Assembly: GCA_023389275.1 (NCBI GenBank)
Contig: JAEWEN010000072.1
Location: 1 to 17,267 of the forward strand
DNA from: Bacillota bacterium
GTDB taxonomy: Bacteria > Bacillota > Clostridia > Clostridiales > Caloramatoraceae
Direction of reading: 5' to 3'
DNA length: 17,267 nucleotides
Shown here: piece by piece, positions 13,823 through 17,267 of the stretch
How positions within the stretch are numbered: the first letter of the stretch is position 1
Layout: each line of letters starts with the position of its first letter
Position numbers and translations under genes: made by a program
The notes under the pieces: generated by a model
Database searches by the model: none
Told to the model about the DNA's origin: nothing
Seen by the model: only the letters and a program-made list of their open reading frames with translations

Positions 13823-13852
13823 TTTACAAACTAATATGTTTAATGGTAAAAT
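13823..13852 (+). promoter_or_regulatory. promoter-like sequence of the orphan transcript
   Basis: TTTACA (13823-13828), an 18-bp spacer, TAAAAT (13847-13852). The same TATTTACAAA...TAAAAT pattern appears at the deaminase promoter (11697-11727). Confidence 0.5.
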
Positions 13853-13858
13853 TAAGAA

Positions 13859-14018
13859 AAGTAAGAGGTAATACGTATAATCATTATACGTTACTATAAA
13901 AATTACTCTTATATAATGTAAATTTAATAATGCCCACAATATATTTTATATATAATAACCAAACTACAAAAACCACACTGTAAAGTCCTTTAGATTTCAT
14001 CTAGGGGATTTTTTTTTA
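13859..14018 (+). ncRNA. candidate small RNA or leader RNA, unassigned
   Basis: A ~150-160 nt unit inferred from a promoter upstream and a terminator at its end, with no ORF inside. The 5' half folds into a long hairpin: a perfect 9-bp ACGTATAAT / ATTATACGT around one base (about 13873-13891), extended outward by GTA/TAC with a bulge and TAAGAG(G)TAA / TTACTCTTA. The sequence does not match the purine, preQ1, TPP or c-di-GMP riboswitches that I know. It may be a free small RNA or an attenuator for the GntR gene, although that gene has its own promoter downstream of the terminator. The palindrome GTATAATCATTATAC could also serve as a DNA operator. Confidence 0.4.
13984..14018 (+). terminator. 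orphan intrinsic terminator
   Basis: AGTCCTTTAGAT (13984-13995) pairs with ATCTAGGGGATT (13999-14010) through three G-T wobbles, followed by a run of T. No coding gene lies between it and the previous terminator at 13671. Confidence 0.8.
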
Positions 14019-14057
14019 CATATTATTAATATTATGTAAAAATGATTTAGTCATAAG

Positions 14058-14086
14058 TTGACAATAAATTTTGTATATGATATTTT
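14058..14086 (+). promoter_or_regulatory. candidate promoter of the GntR gene
   Basis: TTGACA (14058-14063), a 17-bp spacer and TATTTT (14081-14086). The gene's leader would be about 47 nt. Confidence 0.6.
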
Positions 14087-14140
14087 CAATGATAGAATAT
14101 TTTACGTAAGTATATGTACAATGGAAAGGGTGGTGAAATT

Positions 14141-14905
14141 ATGCCAGAACATCGTCTAAGAAGAAAAGCTTTAACAGAAGAGGCTAAAATATGTATTAAA
14201 AATTATATAAATACTTTAGACCTAAAGGCTAATAATAAGCTACCAAGAGAAGAAGTGCTTGCAGAAATTATAGGTGTTAGCAGGGTAACTATAAGAACTG
14301 CTCTTAATGAACTTGCAAATGAAGGGATTATTTTCAGAAAGCAAGGAAAAGGAACATTTGTAAACACAGAAGGCTTGGAAATAAAGGTTAAATTTAACCC
14401 AGTTCAGCAATTTAGAGACATTATAAAAAATAGCGGATATGAGCCTAGCGTACAGCTAAAAGGACTTGATACTATAAAAGCTGATGAAAAATTAGCAGAA
14501 ATATTAAATATAGAAGAAGGCGAAGAGGTAATAGAAGCTAAAAAGTTGTTTTTTGCTGATGGTAAACCTTGTGCCCTTTGTATAGATTATTTCCATAAAA
14601 GAATAATTGATGAAAAGGATTTTGTAGATTCACCTAAGTATATAAACTCTATATTTGAATACATATATGACAAGTCAGGTAAAAGAGTTACATGGGATAA
14701 AATAGAAATTAAAGCAGAAAGCAATGCGGAAAATCCAGAGCTTAATAAATATATTGAATTTAAAGACGGAGAAATAAAATCATTTCTTGTGTTATCAGGT
14801 GTAAACTATGATGAAAATGATGAGCCTTTAGTTTATGCTTTTGAGTATATAAATACAGACATTATTAAGTTTAATATGATAAGACAAAGAACAATAAGTT
14901 ACTAA
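14141..14905 (+). CDS. GntR-family regulator with UTRA domain
   Basis: 254-aa transcription regulator of the HutC/YvoA branch. The N-terminal winged helix (about 12-75) includes LPREEVLAEIIGVSRVTIRT and the wing FRKQGKGTFV (65-74). The rest (about 90-250) is a UTRA ligand-binding domain with INSIFEYIYD and a closing FEYINTDIIKFNMIRQRTI. The effector is unknown. ATG 14141 is chosen because AAAGGGTGGTG lies just upstream; an in-frame ATG at 14114 has no ribosome site and would add nine residues. It follows the purine deaminase-permease operon, so control of that operon is plausible but not shown. It is transcribed alone and ends at a small hairpin. Confidence 0.92.
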   Translation: MPEHRLRRKALTEEAKICIKNYINTLDLKANNKLPREEVLAEIIGVSRVTIRTALNELANEGIIFRKQGKGTFVNTEGLEIKVKFNPVQQFRDIIKNSGYEPSVQLKGLDTIKADEKLAEILNIEEGEEVIEAKKLFFADGKPCALCIDYFHKRIIDEKDFVDSPKYINSIFEYIYDKSGKRVTWDKIEIKAESNAENPELNKYIEFKDGEIKSFLVLSGVNYDENDEPLVYAFEYINTDIIKFNMIRQRTISY

Positions 14906-14928
14906 GCTAGAGATCTAGCTTTTTTTAG
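14904..14928 (+). terminator. terminator of the GntR gene
   Basis: AAGCTAGA / TCTAGCTT followed by T6; the arm begins at the stop codon. Confidence 0.8.
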
Positions 14929-14993
14929 GTTTTAAAAAGTATTATAATATAATTATAGTGTGGTTTAAAAAATATAAAATATGTAATAAGAGA

Positions 14994-15023
14994 AAATGGT
15001 CCTAGATTTTTCTAGGACCATTT
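14994..15023 (-). terminator. terminator of the CDF transporter gene
   Basis: AAATGGTCCTAGA pairs with TCTAGGACCATTT around a short loop; on the - strand it follows the stop codon at 15027-15029 and runs into TTTTCTC. The stem is almost symmetrical and may also work on the + strand. Confidence 0.82.
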
Positions 15024-15026
15024 AGT

Positions 15027-16202
15027 TTAATAATCTTGATCTATTGTAACTATACAATTGTAGTTAGGATTAATATCTTTTATACATCTTTCAATATCTT
15101 TTTTCAAATCTTCTTCTGAAGAAACCTTTTCAAGTAATATAGTATCAACTACAACATCGAAAATAAGATTTTTAGTATCTCCTTTACCTACCATTCTAAA
15201 GTCATGCATAGATTTAATAAAAGGATTATATTTTATTATTTTATTAACTTCATTTCTAACATTTACAATTTCCTCATTATCAACACAAATAGGATCCATA
15301 TGAATAACAAGATGTAAATCATATTTTAAGCTAATTTCTCTTTCAGCTTTATCTATAACTTCATGTATTGTCATAACATCTATATTAGATGGTATTTCAG
15401 CATGTACAGATGCCATAATTCTTCCAGGACCATAGTTATGTATTATTAAATCATGTGTACCAGATATATAGTTGTATGAAGTTAGTGAATCTTGGATATT
15501 TTTAGCCAAAGTTTCACAAGGAGCTTCTCCTATAAGAGGATTTACAGTTTCTTTTATAAGTCCATAAGCTGCATATATTATAAATAGAGAAACACCAAGT
15601 CCTATATATCCATCTACAGGAAAGCTTGTAAAAAGAGATGCTAAAAGTGATAAAGCTACAACTAATGTTATAAATACATCTCCTAAAGCATCAGTTGAAG
15701 TTGCTTTAAGTGAAGAAGAATCAATTTTTTTACTTAATTTTTTATTAAATATACTAAGCCAAAGCTTAAACAATATAGAAATCATTAAAAGAGTAAAACT
15801 AAGCCAATCAAAAGAAACCGCCTCTGGTTTTAAAATCCTTCCTATAGATGTTTTTACAAATTGAAACCCAACTAATAATACAAGAAAGGAAATAATAAGA
15901 GCAGATATATATTCAATTCTTCCGTGACCATAAGGATGGTTTTTATCAGCAGGCTTATTCGCCATTTTAAATCCTACAATTGTTATAACAGAAGATGCTG
16001 CATCAGAAAGGTTATTGAAAGCATCTGCAATAACTGCTACTGAAGACACTATAATTCCTACAGTTAATTTAAGAAGAAAAAGTAAGCTATTAATAACAAT
16101 ACCTACAATACCTGACAAAAGTCCTATTTTACCTCTAACTTCTCTATCTTTATAGTTAGTATTTTCTTTAGTAGTAATTTTTAATAAGAAGTTTGTTATC
16201 AT
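15027..16202 (-). CDS. cation diffusion facilitator (CDF) metal exporter
   Basis: 391-aa CDF efflux protein with about six membrane helices (first at about 28-50) and a C-terminal cytoplasmic metal-binding domain (about 210-300), then an extra ~90-residue tail with a second ferredoxin-like pattern (about 305-391), longer than a minimal CDF. Helix 2 has ADAFNNLSDAASS (59-71) and the conserved HPYGHGRIEY (89-98) follows. The transport site appears to be N63/D67 in helix 2 and D171/D175 in helix 5 (TSTDALGD), which lacks the His of zinc-type sites and resembles manganese-type CDFs. Ferrous iron or other metals are possible. The ATG at 16202 is preceded by GGGAGG at an unusually long 16 nt, and a stop codon blocks upstream extension. 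Monocistronic. Confidence 0.88.
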   Translation of the reverse strand: MITNFLLKITTKENTNYKDREVRGKIGLLSGIVGIVINSLLFLLKLTVGIIVSSVAVIADAFNNLSDAASSVITIVGFKMANKPADKNHPYGHGRIEYISALIISFLVLLVGFQFVKTSIGRILKPEAVSFDWLSFTLLMISILFKLWLSIFNKKLSKKIDSSSLKATSTDALGDVFITLVVALSLLASLFTSFPVDGYIGLGVSLFIIYAAYGLIKETVNPLIGEAPCETLAKNIQDSLTSYNYISGTHDLIIHNYGPGRIMASVHAEIPSNIDVMTIHEVIDKAEREISLKYDLHLVIHMDPICVDNEEIVNVRNEVNKIIKYNPFIKSMHDFRMVGKGDTKNLIFDVVVDTILLEKVSSEEDLKKDIERCIKDINPNYNCIVTIDQDY

Positions 16203-16487
16203 AATTAAAACTTAGAAACCTCCCTTGTTTAAGAATATTTTTTTAAAATCAGTCTATACTATAAACAATATTAACACGACAACTTAAATAAGTCGATTGA
16301 TACTAAGGGAAAATAGGAAACAACTTTGCCTAGCGTATCTAATATAGAAAAAAAGAGAAAATAATAAAAAAACATAGTATAATTAATATAATCTTTGTAA
16401 ATAATAATATATGTAATAGAAAAAGTCTTTTAATAAGCGTAGAATACATTTTGTCGAAAGGACAAAACACAAACGCAAATGAGTCAT
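16203..16487. other. intergenic region: CDF promoter side and tRNA operon promoter side
   Basis: The left part serves the - strand CDF gene (GGGAGG site at about 16219-16224; a weak TATAGA-like -10 near 16254). The right part carries the 39-bp element (16319-16357), a conserved TATAAT (16387-16392), a second -10-like TAGAAT (16440-16445) and the hairpin TTTTGTC-GAAAG-GACAAAA (16450-16468) just before tRNA-Arg. No good ORF on either strand. Confidence 0.55.
16319..16357 (+). repeat. 39-bp element upstream of the tRNA operon, copy 1
   Basis: Matches 16916-16954 at 34 of 39 positions without gaps. It begins AACAACTTTGCCTAG and ends TATAGAAAAAAAGAG. It lies about 130 bp before tRNA-Arg. Confidence 0.75.
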
Positions 16488-16564
16488 GCGTCTTTAGCTC
16501 AGTTGGATAGAGCAGCGCCCTTCTAAGGCGCGTGTCAGGAGTTCGAATCTCTTAAGACGCACCA
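16488..16564 (+). tRNA. tRNA-Arg (TCT)
   Basis: A 77-nt cloverleaf with acceptor GCGTCTT/AAGACGC, anticodon stem GCGCC/GGCGC around CTTCTAA (anticodon TCT, reading AGA/AGG) and encoded CCA. It is the first gene of a small tRNA operon with tRNA-Lys. Confidence 0.96.
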
Positions 16565-16569
16565 TTTAC

Positions 16570-16645
16570 GAGCCACTAGCTCAGTCGGTAGAGCACATGA
16601 CTTTTAATCATGGTGTCCAGGGTTCGATCCCCTGGTGGCTCACCA
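16570..16645 (+). tRNA. tRNA-Lys (TTT), second copy
   Basis: Identical over all 76 nt to the tRNA-Lys at 230-305 and likewise followed at once by a terminator. It follows tRNA-Arg by 5 nt. Confidence 0.97.
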
Positions 16646-16682
16646 AAAAACATCTTAGATTTAATCTAAGATGTTTTTTTTA
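16645..16682. terminator. terminator of the tRNA-Arg/tRNA-Lys operon (bidirectional)
   Basis: AAAAAACATCTTAGAT / ATCTAAGATGTTTTTT with a 3-nt loop and T runs on both strands. It could also end a - strand transcript from the small ORF at 16738-16824. Confidence 0.92.
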
Positions 16683-16737
16683 TTTCTTTAATTAAACTTA
16701 ACTTTAAGTTTGATTCAACTCAATTTTAATATAAAGA

Positions 16738-16824
16738 CTATTTATCATTTCTACATATAAAACAAATTCCTAAAAAGAAGATAATGAGAACAAAATAAAC
16801 AAATACATTATATATAGTATCCAA
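16738..16824 (-). CDS. putative 28-residue membrane protein
   Basis: A very short ORF with a TTG start at 16824 and a TAG stop at 16738-16740. Its support is a good ribosome site, AAGGAG (16834-16839 on the complementary strand), 9 nt before the start. The predicted peptide starts MDTIYN, has one hydrophobic helix (about residues 5-24, including FVLIIFFLGICF) and ends with the polar tail CRNDK, like type I toxin peptides and other bacterial small membrane proteins. It would be transcribed towards the bidirectional terminator at 16645-16682. AT-rich DNA often yields such hydrophobic ORFs by chance, so this stays tentative; no family is assigned. Confidence 0.35.
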   Translation of the reverse strand: MDTIYNVFVYFVLIIFFLGICFICRNDK

Positions 16825-16915
16825 AAGTAAAGGCTCCTTATAAATAATATATAGTAGAATATATAAACTTTAGGGCTTAAATAGAATAAAAGGGATAAAA
16901 ATAAGCTTATATATC

Positions 16916-16954
16916 AACAACTTTTCCTAGTATATCAACTATAGAAAAAAAGAG
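16916..16954 (+). repeat. 39-bp element upstream of the rRNA operon, copy 2
   Basis: Second copy of the element at 16319-16357; offset exactly 597 bp. It lies about 165 bp upstream of the main rrn promoter. Confidence 0.75.
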
Positions 16955-17120
16955 GATATAGATGAAAACTATAAATATCTATATTATAATTTCGATAAAT
17001 AGTCATACATAATGAATAATATATTATTTACCGTGGTAAGATATATCTTGTCGCTAGGGAGCGGCGGTGAGGCAAAAGAAAAACTTAAGCCTTACAAAAT
17101 AAAAAAGTTTAAAAAGAGTG

Positions 17121-17149
17121 TTGACATAAAGTCAACTTCATGATAAACT
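17121..17149 (+). promoter_or_regulatory. main promoter of the second rRNA operon
   Basis: TTGACA (17121-17126), a 17-bp spacer, TAAACT (17144-17149), preceded by an A-rich stretch that could act as an UP element. GTTGAC-ATAAA-GTCAAC (17120-17136) forms an inverted repeat over the -35. The leader that follows contains TTGAAAACTAAACAG, a typical Firmicute rRNA processing/antitermination leader sequence. Confidence 0.85.
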
Positions 17150-17251
17150 AACTAAGCAAACTTGGTCATTGAAAACTAAACAGTAATCATAAGCGAGCGT
17201 ACAATAATTTTTGTAACTTTTAGTAAAAAGTTTCATCTGAGAAACAAGGAT

Positions 17252-17267
17252 TTTAATTTGAGAGTTT
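17252..17267 (+). rRNA. rrs: 16S ribosomal RNA, 5' end (partial)
   Basis: The window ends in TTTAATTTGAGAGTTT, the start of 16S rRNA (followed elsewhere by GATCCTGGCTC). The mature 5' end is uncertain by a few bases. Confidence 0.9.

Larger units (their letters stand above)
13629..14140. other. 512-bp gene-free region with an orphan transcription unit
   Basis: After the permease terminator (13633-13671) there is about 150 bp of AT-rich DNA in which I see nothing. Then comes a promoter-like pair (13823-13852), nested inverted repeats (13822-13922), an orphan terminator (13984-14018) and finally the GntR gene's own promoter (14058-14086). Small ORFs here lack ribosome sites and are chance products of AT-rich sequence. 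Confidence 0.6.
16646..17250. other. leader and upstream region of the second rRNA operon
   Basis: Holds, in order: the tRNA terminator, the putative small ORF on the - strand, the second 39-bp element (16916-16954), TATAAT (16985-16990), a -10-like TAAGAT (17037-17042), hairpins GTCGCT-AGGG-AGCGGC (17050-17065) and GTGAGGC / GCCTTAC (about 17068-17096), then the main promoter (17121-17149) and the 16S leader with TTGAAAACTAAACAG. No 5S gene precedes the 16S. Confidence 0.7.

Noticed and set aside
13751..13939. 62-codon hydrophobic ORF on the - strand in the gene-free region
   Set aside because: TTG start with no ribosome site, made almost wholly of Phe, Ile, Leu, Tyr and Lys codons as expected from AT-rich DNA, and it lies over the hairpin of the orphan transcript.
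16203..16320. yybP-ykoY manganese riboswitch before the CDF gene
   Set aside because: The leader is short and AT-rich and shows none of the conserved loop motifs of that class.
16361..16487. 34-codon - strand ORF beginning opposite the tRNA-Arg 5' flank
   Set aside because: No ribosome site and it overlaps the tRNA operon promoter and leader hairpin.

Overview
The window reads as AT-rich Firmicute DNA, most likely a clostridium. Peptostreptococcaceae is a plausible family, but no marker here fixes genus or species. Reasons: AT-rich codon use, strong AGGAGG-type ribosome sites, several TTG starts, a clostridial-style rRNA leader, and a gene set typical of anaerobic clostridia. It opens in the last ~98 nt of a 23S rRNA and closes in the first ~16 nt of a 16S rRNA, both on the + strand. 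It is therefore the complete interval between two tandem rRNA operons.

Layout. Positions 1-336: 23S 3' end, tRNA-fMet, tRNA-Lys, terminator; no 5S gene fits between 23S and the tRNAs. 365-2155: a voltage-sensor K+ channel-like protein, a pentapeptide-repeat protein and a DUF503/YlxP protein, all +. 2156-2541: a gene-free stretch with inverted repeats. 2542-2871: a small exported coiled-coil protein, convergent with an iron-dependent alcohol dehydrogenase (2912-4078, -). 4168-4731: a NUDIX hydrolase. 4827-7943: a tight three-gene operon of VTC-domain (polyphosphate polymerase-like) protein, DUF4956 membrane protein and membrane-anchored CotH-type kinase. 8064-8870: a ZIP metal transporter. 8886-10915 (-): an OmpR-family response regulator and its sensor kinase, divergent from a second exported coiled-coil protein (11042-11617) with two SHOCT-like modules. 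11788-13628: a nucleobase deaminase and an NCS2 purine permease. 13629-14140: a gene-free stretch with a promoter and an orphan terminator, probably a small RNA. 14141-14905: a GntR/UTRA regulator. 15027-16202 (-): a cation diffusion facilitator. 16488-16645: tRNA-Arg and a second, identical tRNA-Lys. 16646-17250: leader of the next rRNA operon, which also holds a plausible 28-residue membrane protein gene on the - strand.

How the genes may work together. The VTC, DUF4956 and CotH genes look like one membrane-surface machine, in which a phosphate-polymer enzyme, a membrane partner and an external protein kinase are translated as a unit. The two-component system probably controls the divergent exported protein: a TTTAAT-N5-TTTAAT direct repeat lies between them. 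The deaminase and permease form a purine uptake/deamination unit, perhaps governed by the nearby GntR regulator. The ZIP and CDF transporters suggest opposite divalent-metal fluxes but are not linked in an operon.

The strongest non-textbook signals are: (1) the VTC-DUF4956-CotH operon with its Met/Pro/Gly/Asn-rich insert; (2) a conserved 39-bp element repeated exactly 597 bp apart upstream of the tRNA and rRNA operons; (3) the orphan transcript unit at 13823-14018; (4) the tiny hydrophobic ORF at 16738-16824; (5) the two-component system and its exported-protein divergon. All calls are from reading the sequence only; no database search was run.
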